A stretch of DNA of 39,249 nucleotides, taken from an uncultured beta proteobacterium. Lineage in GTDB: Bacteria; Pseudomonadota; Gammaproteobacteria; Burkholderiales; Burkholderiaceae_C. The notes under the pieces are model-generated. The model was given only the letters and a program-made list of their open reading frames with translations, searched no databases and was not told where the DNA came from. Position 1 is the first letter of the stretch. The number at the start of each line of letters is the position of its first letter. Positions 17,701 through 25,325 of the stretch are shown here, one piece after another. The stretch spans positions 1-39,249 of the forward strand of contig CAIMSP010000155.1 in assembly GCA_903844215.1 (NCBI GenBank), read 5' to 3'. Both the position numbers and the translations under genes were made by a program.

Positions 17701-18077
17701 GCGCGGCCCCCGTTCTCGTGTTGATCCTGGCGGCACAAAAATTTTGTAGCAACCGACTGCGCACCATGTTGCTCGCCGCGCTGGCGCTGGTGCTGGCCAT
17801 CAGTTTTCCGCTGGGCATGGATGCGCCCGCCAACGCGGCGGTCGTCGCACTGCTGGCGCTGCTGAACCTGATGGCGCTGTGGGCCCTGCTGCGGCGCGGC
17901 GAGGTCGGTGTGGCGCTGGCGATGCTGAGCCTGGCGCCGCTCGTTCAACTGCCCCAGTTACTGGCCGTGCCGATCGCCAACGCGCCGCTGTATGCGGCCC
18001 TGACCTGTGGCGTGGCGCTGCTCATGACCTGGTGGGCCCTGCGCTACGGCCGCAGCCTGGGCGCCCAGCGCACATAA
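14721..18077 (+). CDS. Very large CPBP (Rce1-like) intramembrane metalloprotease family protein
   Basis: This 1118-residue protein is several times longer than ordinary CPBP proteases. Layout: membrane helix 10-28; extracytoplasmic domain about 36-235; a membrane bundle about 236-560 holding the CPBP motifs EEALFR (E427, E428, R432), FASAH (H468) and HFTFD (H506, D510); a cytoplasmic Ala/Pro-rich linker; another helix about 605-622; a second extracytoplasmic domain about 625-800 similar in pattern to the first; then a C-terminal bundle to about 1110 without protease motifs. All metal-binding residues are present, so activity is plausible. CPBP proteins cleave membrane peptides or act in bacteriocin self-immunity; the target here is unknown. 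It is followed after 6 bp by a ClpX-like gene. Confidence 0.85.
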   Translation: MILEKRKTFWVALLLAALLSAGAAVWLFPKAMPLLQLQVSLSRDQALDAAAALQAQRFSELTTTRAEAGFEHDDTLQNYIELEGGGAAAYTALLGQRFIAPYHWSVRRFSESQEDELRVRFTPEGFPYGFTRKVPEKAPGAALTETAARVIAEAGARSLLGEALWKSYAPLSASQVTRPGGRIDHSLVYEHQGEQRAQARFRLKLVVAGEQLIELTPYAFVPQAFEQRFTQLRAGNETIAKVATIAMFSLFGLVGLLGGWLWLARHGGLAWKPALVGGGVVGGLLGAAVLSNLPMAWLGYATTDSASSFLLRHSALALTAWVATTLLLGLIFAVAEGLSRRAFAQHPRLFDFWSVAAAASPQALGRTLGGYAWMAIELLAVSGFIWVARTHFGWWMPANDMTDPNILSAWRPALGPIANALQAGTWEEALFRAVPLAGAALIGARIGWRRSAIAVALVLQALVFASAHANYPGLPSYSRVVELFVPALVWGLIFLRYGLVPCIIMHFTFDLVLMSLPLFVASDSRLWLDRGLVLLAGLAPLLMVARARLKQGFFAELASSWRNGETVAVAAAATPEPVTPALASEPPADTVARPWWLQRSTLLIGAVIGMAAVLLWPAPQVHTANFTLDHAAAVARAELLLAERGVRLDADWKRLAVVRGAAGGDDKAPRFVWREAGPQVFERLLGSSILPQHWQVLFKHPSGPVEERAEVWEVALTGQGEVLAVEHHLPEGRPGAKLEREQAQALVRSYMEGQKALVNRPWTLVSAEQKERPARRDWVFRWDDKRALDVKGGTSRVAVTLRGDELSAWQYVFVPDAWQRAEKEKESAKTPFNIAAGVAGVALALLLLGTTLRDVVRGQLRWRLGLTWAGLLCVSLLGQYLLSADHNALGFNVAQDWNTQWLTGAALTATRFLALSALAGLLAMRLYSVHRPDHAAVASDMARGLGLALAIAGVGSALLHFVPANEPLLVGVGAWDSLQPWLWTVLQGPSDLYGAAPVLVLILAAQKFCSNRLRTMLLAALALVLAISFPLGMDAPANAAVVALLALLNLMALWALLRRGEVGVALAMLSLAPLVQLPQLLAVPIANAPLYAALTCGVALLMTWWALRYGRSLGAQRT

Positions 18078-18083
18078 TCCTGC

Positions 18084-19184
18084 ATGGTCACCACTACAGC
18101 AGCCGACGAGCGCAACCCACCCAACCGCCTAGAGGGCCTGGCGCCGGCCAGCGCGCTGGCCTCAAGCCACACGCCCAGCGCCATCGTGACCTACCTGGAC
18201 CAGTACGTGGTGGGCCAGGACGAAGCCAAGAAGACGCTGGCGGTGGTGGTGTATGCGCACTACAAGAAGCTGCTGGGCGCGGCGCGGCACAACGCCGCCA
18301 TCGCCAAGAGCAATGTGCTGCTGATCGGCCCCACCGGCACCGGCAAGACGCTGCTGTGCCAGACCCTGTCCAACGCCATCGGCGTGCCCTTCGTCACCGC
18401 CGACGCGACCTCGCTGGCGCAGACGCGCTACGTGAACGAGGAGATCGAGGCCATCCTGCTGCGACTGCTGGCCAAGGCCGATGGCGACATCGCCCGGGCC
18501 CAGCACGGCATCGTCTTCATCGACGAGATCGACAAGCTCAAGTCCGCCAGCGGCCAGTTGCGCAGCACCTCGGGCGAAGGCGTGCAGCACGCGCTGCTCA
18601 AGATCATGGAGGGCTCGCTGGTCAAGCTTGGCGCCACGCAGGCGATCGACACCTCCAACATCCTGTTCATCTGCGGCGGCGCCTTCGTCGGCCTGGAGAA
18701 GATTCGGCTGGGCAACCCGAACTACGGCTTCATCTCGATTGGCGACTCGGCCAATCAGCGCATCCTGGACAAGCTCAACGCCCGCATCAAACCCACGGAC
18801 CTGATCGAGTTCGGCCTGATCCCCGAGTTCACCGGGCGCTTGCCGGTGATCGCGAATCTGCAGGACCTGTCGCGCGCCACGCTGGTGCGCATCATGACCG
18901 AGCCGAAGAACTCGATCCACCAGCAGTTTCGCGACATCATGGCCGAGCAGGGCGTGGCGCTGGAGATCGCGCCACGCGTGTTCGTGGAGATCGCCGAACT
19001 GGCGCTGGAGTACAAGGTCGGCGCGCGCTCCTTGCGCGGCATCTTCGAGGAGATGATGACCCCCGTGCTCTACGCCGTGCCGGACCTGCCCCAGGTGCGC
19101 CGGCTGGTGTTCAGTTCGTTGTTCAGCGACCCGGTGTTGCTCGACGCTGCCGACAACGCCGTGATCAACCCCTGGGCCGCCTGA
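18084..19184 (+). CDS. ClpX-like AAA+ unfoldase lacking zinc domain and ClpP-docking loop
   Basis: This 366-residue protein matches the ClpX AAA+ core: Walker A GPTGTGKT (82-89), Walker B IVFIDE (143-148), [32 protein letters not shown] with Arg finger R252, and sensor-2 GARSLR (R315). The N-terminal zinc-binding domain of ClpX is absent (about 32 unrelated residues instead). Pore-1 GYVG is RYVN (115-118), the RKH loop is deleted ([16 protein letters not shown]), and the IGF ClpP-binding loop is replaced by [12 protein letters not shown]. It should still hydrolyse ATP and remodel proteins, but probably not feed ClpP in the usual way. It lies 6 bp after the CPBP gene, so it is likely co-translated with it. 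Confidence 0.87.
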   Translation: MVTTTAADERNPPNRLEGLAPASALASSHTPSAIVTYLDQYVVGQDEAKKTLAVVVYAHYKKLLGAARHNAAIAKSNVLLIGPTGTGKTLLCQTLSNAIGVPFVTADATSLAQTRYVNEEIEAILLRLLAKADGDIARAQHGIVFIDEIDKLKSASGQLRSTSGEGVQHALLKIMEGSLVKLGATQAIDTSNILFICGGAFVGLEKIRLGNPNYGFISIGDSANQRILDKLNARIKPTDLIEFGLIPEFTGRLPVIANLQDLSRATLVRIMTEPKNSIHQQFRDIMAEQGVALEIAPRVFVEIAELALEYKVGARSLRGIFEEMMTPVLYAVPDLPQVRRLVFSSLFSDPVLLDAADNAVINPWAA

Positions 19185-19263
19185 CTCGACCGGCATTCTG
19201 CCCGACCCGGTCTTGCCAGCCTGGCTACCCTCAACGCTCAACCCTGCCACATCGGCTCAACCC

Positions 19264-22200
19264 ATGCCTGCAAGTCCCTATCAATTCGACGGTGAAAACG
19301 GTTTCATCATCGAGCAGTACAACGACCAAGCCGCCTTCGCCAGCTTTCTTCCCGGCATCGCGGGCACGACCGGGCGCCCGGCCTGGGCCTTCTATGTGAA
19401 CCGCGGCCAGGGCATTGCCAGCTTTGGCGTGCGCAACAAGGACGACGCCATCCTGGAGTTCTTTGCGGCCGACAAGGCGTATCAGCTCACGGCCTCGCGC
19501 GGCTTTCGGACTTTTCTGAAGGTCCATGACGACCAGGGCTGCGTGCAGCACGAGCCGTTCCAGCGCGGCGCCGGTGCCGACGTCGTGCAACGCCTGCATG
19601 TGTCACCGCACGAACTGGGCGTGGAGGAAATCAATGCCAACCTGGGTCTGACGATTCGTGCCGACAGCTTCACGCTGCCCGAAGCGGCACTTGCCGGCCT
19701 GGTGCGTCGGGTCACGCTGACCAACACCGGCGCGAGCGTCAAAAGCGTGGACATCGTGGACGGCCTGCCGCAGATCCTGCCCTACGGCATGAACCAGTGG
19801 TGCGTGAAGAACATGAGCCGCACCTCGGAGGCGCTGATGGTGGTGGAGGGCGTGGCCGAGCACTCGCCCTTCTACCGGCTCAAGGTGCTCACGGGCGACA
19901 CCCCGGTGGTGACGCCCGTGGTGGGCGGCAATTTCTTCGCCGGATTCCTGGATCAGGGTCGCACCCACACGCTGGTGGACGCGGAAAAGATCTTTGGCCT
20001 GGCGCTGGATTTTTCCGTGCCCGAGCGGTTTTACGGCGACGAGGCGCTGGAGTTCGAACGCCAGGTGGCGGGCAACCGCACGCCCTCGGCCTTTCAGGCG
20101 CTGTCGCTGCAGCTCGCGCCCGGCGAGAGCCGCACGTTCTACGGCCTGTACGGGCAGGCGCCGTCATGGAAGGCGCTGCAAAAATTTCTCGGCGGCATCG
20201 CCGGCGCGGTCTATTTCGAAGCCCAACGCGAGGTCAATCGGCGCCTGGTTGAGGATCTGACGCAGCGCGCCTTCACCGCCACTGCGTTCCCTCAGTTCGA
20301 CGCCTATGCGCGCCAGTGCTACCTGGACAATGGCTTGCGCGGCGGCTTTTCGATGCGCGCGCCGGGCGGCGCCCACCTGCACCTGTATGGCCGTAAGCAC
20401 GGCGACCTGGAGCGCGACTACAACGACTTCTTCCTGCTGGACACGCCCTACTCCGAAGGCAATGGCGACTTTCGCGACATGCTGCAAAACCGGCGCACGG
20501 ACCTGTTCTTCGACCCGGCGCTGGGCAGCCGCAATATCGAGTATTTCTTCAAGCTGATCCAGCCCGATGGCTTCAACCCGATGGTGCTGCGCAACTCGCA
20601 CTACGTGCTGCCCGACCCGGGTGCGTTCAGCTCCGACTTTGCCAAGGTTCCCGGCCTGCAAGCGCTGCTCAGCGGCCCCTTCAAGTACGCCCAGTTGTGG
20701 GAGCTGGTGCGCTCCCAGACCAGCGATGTCGCGCCGCTGCTGAGCGAGATCCTGGCGGCAGCGCAACAGGAGGAAGACGCCGAATTCGAGAAGGGCTACT
20801 GGTCGGATCACTGGACCTATTTACTGGACCTGCTCGAGGCCTTTGCCGCGGTCTTCCCGGAGCAGCTCAGCGAGCTGTTTGCGCAACCAGGCTACACCTT
20901 CTTCGACCCCACGCACTTCGTGCTGCCGCGTTCGCGCAAACACGTGATGACCGCGCGCGGCGTGCGCCAGTACGGCGCGGTCGAGGCGCGCAAGGACAAG
21001 CAGCAGTTGATCCAGAGCCGCACCCGGCAAGCGCACCAGGTGCGCGATCAGCAGGGACGGGGCGAGGTGGTCAGCACCACGCTGCTGGGCAAGGTGTTGA
21101 CGCTGGTGGCGAACAAGCTCGCCTCGCTCGACCCCTGCGGCATCGGCATCGAGATGGAAGCCGACCGACCCGGCTGGTGCGACGCGATGAACGGCCTGCC
21201 CGGATTGTTCGGCTCGTCGGTGAACGAAACCATCGAGCTCAAGCGGCTCGTGGACTTCACGCGCAGCGCGATCCAGGACGCGCAGGGGCGCTGCCCCTTG
21301 CCGCTGGAACTGGCCAACCTGCTGCAGGGACTGCAGGCGCTGCTGCTGCGCACCGATCTGGGCGCAGCCGCATTCTGGGGCCTTAGCCACGACCTGAAGG
21401 AGGCCTACCGCGAGCAGGTTTTCATGGGCTTTGACGGCGCCCAGCAGGCCCAGCCCTACCCCGTCGTGCGGGCGCTGCTGGACGACGCCTCGCGCTACCT
21501 GGATGCGGCTATCGAGCGGGCACGCACGCCCCAGGGCATCACCACCTACTACGCCTTTGAGGCCAAGGAATTTGAAGAACGCGGCGACGGCACGGTGCAG
21601 GTCACGCGCTTTTTGCCCCGTGCCTTGCCGCTGTTCCTGGAAGGCTTCGTGCACGCCATGCGCGTGGCCGACCCCGCTGAAGTGCGCCGGCTGTACCAGG
21701 CCGTGCGCAGCTCGGAACTGTTCGATGCCAAGCTGGGCATGTACCGGCTCAACGTGCCGCTGGGCGAGGATGCGATGGAGCTCGGACGCGTGGGCATCTT
21801 CAACTACGGCTGGCTGGAAAACGGTTCCATCTTCCTGCACATGCACGCCAAGTTCGTGCTCGAGATGGCACGCCGCGGCCTGACCGAGGAGTTCTACGCG
21901 CAGATCAAGGAGCTGCTGGTTCCGTTTCGCGACCCGGCCCAATACAAGCGCAGCACCACGGAAAACGTCAGCTTCATCGTCAGCAGCGGCTTTGAGATCG
22001 ACGCGCGCGAACACGGCCGGGGCTGCGTCGCGCGCTTGTCCGGATCGACGGTCGAGTTCCTGCACCTGTGGACCCATCTGTTCCTGGGCGCCACCCCCTT
22101 TGTCTGGGAGCGCGAGCAGTTGGTGTTTCGCCCTCAGCCGGCATTGGCCAAGGATTTCTTCGCGACCCAGGCCCGGCCGGTTCAGGTTTTGGGCAGGGGC

Positions 22201-22434
22201 GCCGTGCTGCCGCAAGACAGCGCCGCCTGCGCGCTGCTGGGCCACACCTTGCTGGTTTACAGCAACCCGAAGCGCCTGGACAGTTTTGGCGCGAATGCGG
22301 CCACGCCCTGGCGCTTCACGCTGCACGGCAACGACGGCAGCGTGCACACGGTTCAGGGCCGCCAACTCGAAGGGGCGCAGGCGCAGGCGCTGCGCGACGG
22401 GGCCTTCAAACGCGTGGATGTCGAGCTCAACTGA
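19264..22434 (+). CDS. GH94-type phosphorylase-like protein (cellobiose phosphorylase family)
   Basis: The ATG at 19264 is chosen because the sequence before it (frame open from TTG 19213) is not protein-like; the ribosome site is weak. The 1056-residue protein has an N-terminal beta-sandwich part, then an (alpha/alpha)6 part with PGWCDAMNGLPGLFGSS, where D640 aligns with the catalytic Asp of GH94 enzymes. The C-terminal part has NYGWLENGSIFLHMHAKF. GH94 enzymes split beta-glucosidic disaccharides or oligosaccharides with phosphate, but long divergent members like this one are uncharacterised and may act on other glycans. No signal peptide is seen, so it is cytoplasmic. It ends 9 bp from the convergent sugar ABC transporter operon, which could supply its substrate. 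Confidence 0.75.
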   Translation: MPASPYQFDGENGFIIEQYNDQAAFASFLPGIAGTTGRPAWAFYVNRGQGIASFGVRNKDDAILEFFAADKAYQLTASRGFRTFLKVHDDQGCVQHEPFQRGAGADVVQRLHVSPHELGVEEINANLGLTIRADSFTLPEAALAGLVRRVTLTNTGASVKSVDIVDGLPQILPYGMNQWCVKNMSRTSEALMVVEGVAEHSPFYRLKVLTGDTPVVTPVVGGNFFAGFLDQGRTHTLVDAEKIFGLALDFSVPERFYGDEALEFERQVAGNRTPSAFQALSLQLAPGESRTFYGLYGQAPSWKALQKFLGGIAGAVYFEAQREVNRRLVEDLTQRAFTATAFPQFDAYARQCYLDNGLRGGFSMRAPGGAHLHLYGRKHGDLERDYNDFFLLDTPYSEGNGDFRDMLQNRRTDLFFDPALGSRNIEYFFKLIQPDGFNPMVLRNSHYVLPDPGAFSSDFAKVPGLQALLSGPFKYAQLWELVRSQTSDVAPLLSEILAAAQQEEDAEFEKGYWSDHWTYLLDLLEAFAAVFPEQLSELFAQPGYTFFDPTHFVLPRSRKHVMTARGVRQYGAVEARKDKQQLIQSRTRQAHQVRDQQGRGEVVSTTLLGKVLTLVANKLASLDPCGIGIEMEADRPGWCDAMNGLPGLFGSSVNETIELKRLVDFTRSAIQDAQGRCPLPLELANLLQGLQALLLRTDLGAAAFWGLSHDLKEAYREQVFMGFDGAQQAQPYPVVRALLDDASRYLDAAIERARTPQGITTYYAFEAKEFEERGDGTVQVTRFLPRALPLFLEGFVHAMRVADPAEVRRLYQAVRSSELFDAKLGMYRLNVPLGEDAMELGRVGIFNYGWLENGSIFLHMHAKFVLEMARRGLTEEFYAQIKELLVPFRDPAQYKRSTTENVSFIVSSGFEIDAREHGRGCVARLSGSTVEFLHLWTHLFLGATPFVWEREQLVFRPQPALAKDFFATQARPVQVLGRGAVLPQDSAACALLGHTLLVYSNPKRLDSFGANAATPWRFTLHGNDGSVHTVQGRQLEGAQAQALRDGAFKRVDVELN

Positions 22435-22443
22435 ACCACGCCG

Positions 22444-23511
22444 CTAGGCCGCCACGCGCTCCCCGGTTTGCGCGTCGAACCAGCTGGCGTGCGCGGCGCT
22501 CACGCCCAGCCCGACGTTGTCGCCCGGGCTGACGCGCCCTTGGGGCAGGGTGCGTACCGTGACGCGACCCGCTGCGGTCTGAACCACGACGTAGGTGTCG
22601 GCCCCCGTGGGCTCCACCACCAGCACCTGGCCGCGCCACGGCGCGGCGTCGTCCAGCGCGATGTGTTCCGGGCGCAAGCCAAGCTGAAGTTGGACGCCAA
22701 ACACCGGTGCGGCCAGGGGCAACTCGGCCTCCAGGATCGCGAACGAGCCCGCCTGCGCAGCGCGGCCCTCGATCAGGTTCATCGTGGGTGAACCGATGAA
22801 GCTGGCGACATAGGTGTTGGCCGGGCGCCGGTAGATGTCGTCGGGCGTGCCCAGTTGCTGCAGCACGCCGCCCTTCATCACGGCGATGCGGCTGCCCAGG
22901 GTCATGGCCTCGATCTGGTCGTGCGTGACGTAAACGCTGGTGATGCCGCTGAGCTGGTGCAGGCGCTTGATCTCGGCGCGCATCTCCACGCGCAGCTTGG
23001 CGTCCAGATTGCTCAGTGGCTCGTCAAACAAAAACAGCTGGGGCTCGCGCGCCAACGCCCGGCCCATGGCCACGCGCTGACGCTGGCCGCCCGAGAGCTG
23101 CGCCGGGCGGCGCTCCAGCAAATGCTCCATCTGCAGCAGCGTGGCCACTTGCAGAATGCGCGCCTGGCGCTGCGCCTTGGGCATGTTGCGCATCTCCAGC
23201 GCAAAGCCGATGTTGTCGGCCACGCTCATGTTCGGATAGAGCGCGTAGCTCTGGAACACCATCGCGATGTCGCGCTGCGCCGGCGGCACGTGCACCACGT
23301 CGCGGCCCGCGATCAACACCTGCCCTTCGGTGGGCTGTTCCAGACCGGCGATGATGTTGAGCAACGTGGATTTGCCGCAGCCCGAGGGCCCGACCAGAAT
23401 CAGAAATTCGCCCGGCGCCACGTCGATGTCGATGCGCTTGAGCACCTCCACGGCGCGCTCGCCCTTGCCAAAACATTTGCGTATGCCGCGAATTGCCAAT
23501 GAAGATGCCAT
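22444..23511 (-). CDS. Sugar ABC transporter ATP-binding protein (MalK/UgpC type)
   Basis: This 355-residue CUT1-family ATPase has Walker A GPSGCGKST, Q-loop VFQSYALYPNMSV, signature LSGGQ, Walker B LFLFDEP and H-loop YVTHDQ, followed by a C-terminal regulatory/TOBE domain (LGLRPEHIAL onward). It energises the two permeases encoded just upstream. It starts at ATG 23511, 11 bp after the permease stop, and is the last gene of the operon. The MalK-type tail often binds regulators such as EIIA, but nothing in the sequence shows that here. Its end lies only 9 bp from the end of the convergent phosphorylase-like gene. Confidence 0.92.
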   Translation of the reverse strand: MASSLAIRGIRKCFGKGERAVEVLKRIDIDVAPGEFLILVGPSGCGKSTLLNIIAGLEQPTEGQVLIAGRDVVHVPPAQRDIAMVFQSYALYPNMSVADNIGFALEMRNMPKAQRQARILQVATLLQMEHLLERRPAQLSGGQRQRVAMGRALAREPQLFLFDEPLSNLDAKLRVEMRAEIKRLHQLSGITSVYVTHDQIEAMTLGSRIAVMKGGVLQQLGTPDDIYRRPANTYVASFIGSPTMNLIEGRAAQAGSFAILEAELPLAAPVFGVQLQLGLRPEHIALDDAAPWRGQVLVVEPTGADTYVVVQTAAGRVTVRTLPQGRVSPGDNVGLGVSAAHASWFDAQTGERVAA

Positions 23512-23522
23512 GATGTTCTCGT

Positions 23523-24380
23523 TCAACCTTTGACGGCGCCGGCCGTCAGGCCGCGCACAAAATACTGGCCCGCCAGCACATACACCAGCATCGTGGGCAG
23601 TCCGGCGATCAGCGCAGCGGCCATGTCCACGTTGTAGGCCTTGACGCCGCTGCTGGTGTTGACCAGGTTGTTCAAGCCCACGGTCACGGGCTTGGAGTCG
23701 GCGCCGCTGAAGGCCACACCAAACAGAAAGTCGTTCCAGATGTTGGTGAACTGCCAGATCAGCGTCACCATCAGGATCGGCGTGGACAGCGGCACGACGA
23801 TGCGAAAAAAGATGGTCCAAAAGCCCGCGCCATCCATGCGTGCCGCGTGCACCAGCTCCTTCGGAATGGCGGCGTAGTAGTTGCGAAAGAACAGCGTGGT
23901 GCCGGCCAGTCCCGCCAGGCAGTGCACCAGGATCAGACCGAAGATGGAACTCGAAATTCCAAGGTAGCCCAGAACCTGGCTCATGGGCAACAGCACCACC
24001 TGAAACGGCATGAACACGCCAAACAGCATGAAGCCGAACAAGGTCTCGCTGCCGCGAAATTTCCACAGGCTCAGCACATAGCCATTGATCGCGCCCCAGG
24101 CGGTGGAGAGCAGCACCGCCGGCACGGTCATGAGCACCGAGTTCCAGAAGTAGGGCCGCAGACCGCGGCAATCCGCGCCGGTGCAGGCCGTGGACCAGGC
24201 CAGCGTCCAGGACGCCAGATTCAGGCTGTGCGGCAGGCTCAGCAGATTGCCTTCGCGGATCTGCTCGGCATCCTTGAACGAGGTCGCGAGCATGACGTAC
24301 AGCGGGCCCAGAAAGAACAGCGCGGCCGCCAGCAACACGCCGTACAAGAGCCAGCGCGAGGGATTGAACTTAGTGCTCAT
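23523..24380 (-). CDS. Sugar ABC transporter permease (MalG/GtsC type)
   Basis: This 285-residue protein has six membrane segments and the binding-protein-dependent permease EAA loop (AAIPKELVHAARMDGAGFWTIF). Its sequence is close to the second permease of glucose/mannose importers (Pseudomonas GtsC type). A cysteine-containing insert (STACTGADCRG) lies in the first periplasmic loop. Its start at 24380 overlaps the end of the other permease gene by 11 bp, so the two are translated together and form the heterodimeric channel. Confidence 0.9.
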   Translation of the reverse strand: MSTKFNPSRWLLYGVLLAAALFFLGPLYVMLATSFKDAEQIREGNLLSLPHSLNLASWTLAWSTACTGADCRGLRPYFWNSVLMTVPAVLLSTAWGAINGYVLSLWKFRGSETLFGFMLFGVFMPFQVVLLPMSQVLGYLGISSSIFGLILVHCLAGLAGTTLFFRNYYAAIPKELVHAARMDGAGFWTIFFRIVVPLSTPILMVTLIWQFTNIWNDFLFGVAFSGADSKPVTVGLNNLVNTSSGVKAYNVDMAAALIAGLPTMLVYVLAGQYFVRGLTAGAVKG

Positions 24381-25248
24381 GGGGCTTGGCGCGCAGTTCG
24401 CTGTACAGGTAGGGCACGACGATGGCCGCCACGGTGGCCAGCATCATGGTGGCGCTGGCCGCGCCCAGACCGATCTGGCCGCGCGTGAAGCTCATGGCAT
24501 ACATGAAGGTGGCCGGCACATCGGTGGCGTAGCCGGGCCCGCCAGCGGTCAGTGCCATCACCAGATCGAAGCTCTTGATCGACAGGTGCGCCAGCACCAT
24601 CACGGTGGAGAACACCACCGGGCGCAGCACCGGCAGGATGATGCGCCAGTAGATGCGCGCCAGGCTCGCGCCGTCCAGCTGCGCGGCCTTGATGATGCTG
24701 TCGTCGATGCCGCGCAGCCCGGCCAGGAACAGCGCCATGGCAAAGCCCGCAGACTGCCAGATGCCGGCCAGCACCACGCAGTAGATCGCGGTGTCGGTCT
24801 GCACCAGCCAGTCAAAACTGAAGCGGCTCCAACCCCAGTCGTGCGCCAGTTTTTCCAGGCCCAGGCTCGGGTTCAGGATCCACTTCCAGGCCGTGCCGGT
24901 GACGATGAAGGACAGCGCCATGGGGTAGAGATAGATCGTGCGCAGCGCGCCCTCGGCGCGAACCTTCTGGTCCAGCAGGATCGCCAGCGCCAGGCCGATC
25001 AGCATGGAGCCGCCCACATACAGCAGGCCGAAGATGCCCAGGTTCGCCAGCGCCACCCACCAGCGGTCCATTTCCCACAGCGCCGCGTAGTGCGCGAAGC
25101 CTTGAAAATCATCGTTTGGCAGCATGCGCGAAGTGGTCAGCGAGAGCGCGCCGTTCCAGATCATGAAGCCGTAGATGAAGGCAAAGCCCAGCACAAAGCC
25201 CGGCGCCACCACCAGCTTGGGTAAAACGGATTCAAGGGATCGTGACAT
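24370..25248 (-). CDS. Sugar ABC transporter permease (MalF/GtsB type)
   Basis: The 292-residue protein is the first permease of the CUT1 importer. It has six membrane helices and the EAA-type cytoplasmic loop (GIDDSIIKAAQLDGASLARIYW) that docks on the ATPase. The C-terminal LTAGGPGYATDVPATFMY is typical of glucose/mannose-type permeases. It follows the binding-protein gene after 77 bp and overlaps the next permease. Substrate assignment rests on resemblance to glucose/mannose systems and is an inference. Confidence 0.9.
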   Translation of the reverse strand: MSRSLESVLPKLVVAPGFVLGFAFIYGFMIWNGALSLTTSRMLPNDDFQGFAHYAALWEMDRWWVALANLGIFGLLYVGGSMLIGLALAILLDQKVRAEGALRTIYLYPMALSFIVTGTAWKWILNPSLGLEKLAHDWGWSRFSFDWLVQTDTAIYCVVLAGIWQSAGFAMALFLAGLRGIDDSIIKAAQLDGASLARIYWRIILPVLRPVVFSTVMVLAHLSIKSFDLVMALTAGGPGYATDVPATFMYAMSFTRGQIGLGAASATMMLATVAAIVVPYLYSELRAKPHEH

Positions 25249-25282
25249 GTGAAGTGTGTGGTGGGTCGCACCCTCAGCCCTG

Positions 25283-25306
25283 CCCTCTGCCGCGAGCGGG
25301 CGAGGG
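25283..25306 (-). promoter_or_regulatory. Intercistronic hairpin between binding-protein and permease genes
   Basis: CCCTC (25283-25287) pairs with GAGGG (25302-25306), with CCG/CGG inside around a small loop. There is no T-run. A hairpin here could stabilise the binding-protein mRNA or weaken read-through, giving more binding protein than permease. It also resembles dispersed CCCTC...GAGGG repeats found in betaproteobacteria. Confidence 0.35.
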
Positions 25307-25325
25307 AGAAAGAGTGGACCTGGGC

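Noticed and set aside
14715..17948. 1077-codon minus-strand frame across the CPBP gene
   Set aside because: It is a shadow frame of a GC-rich gene; the + strand carries clear CPBP motifs and membrane segments, and the antisense translation is Gln/Arg-rich and domainless.
19213..19263. TTG start for the phosphorylase-like gene, 17 codons upstream
   Set aside because: The added residues are Pro/Ser-rich with no family resemblance, and ATG 19264 leads directly into the conserved-looking YQFDGENGFII start.
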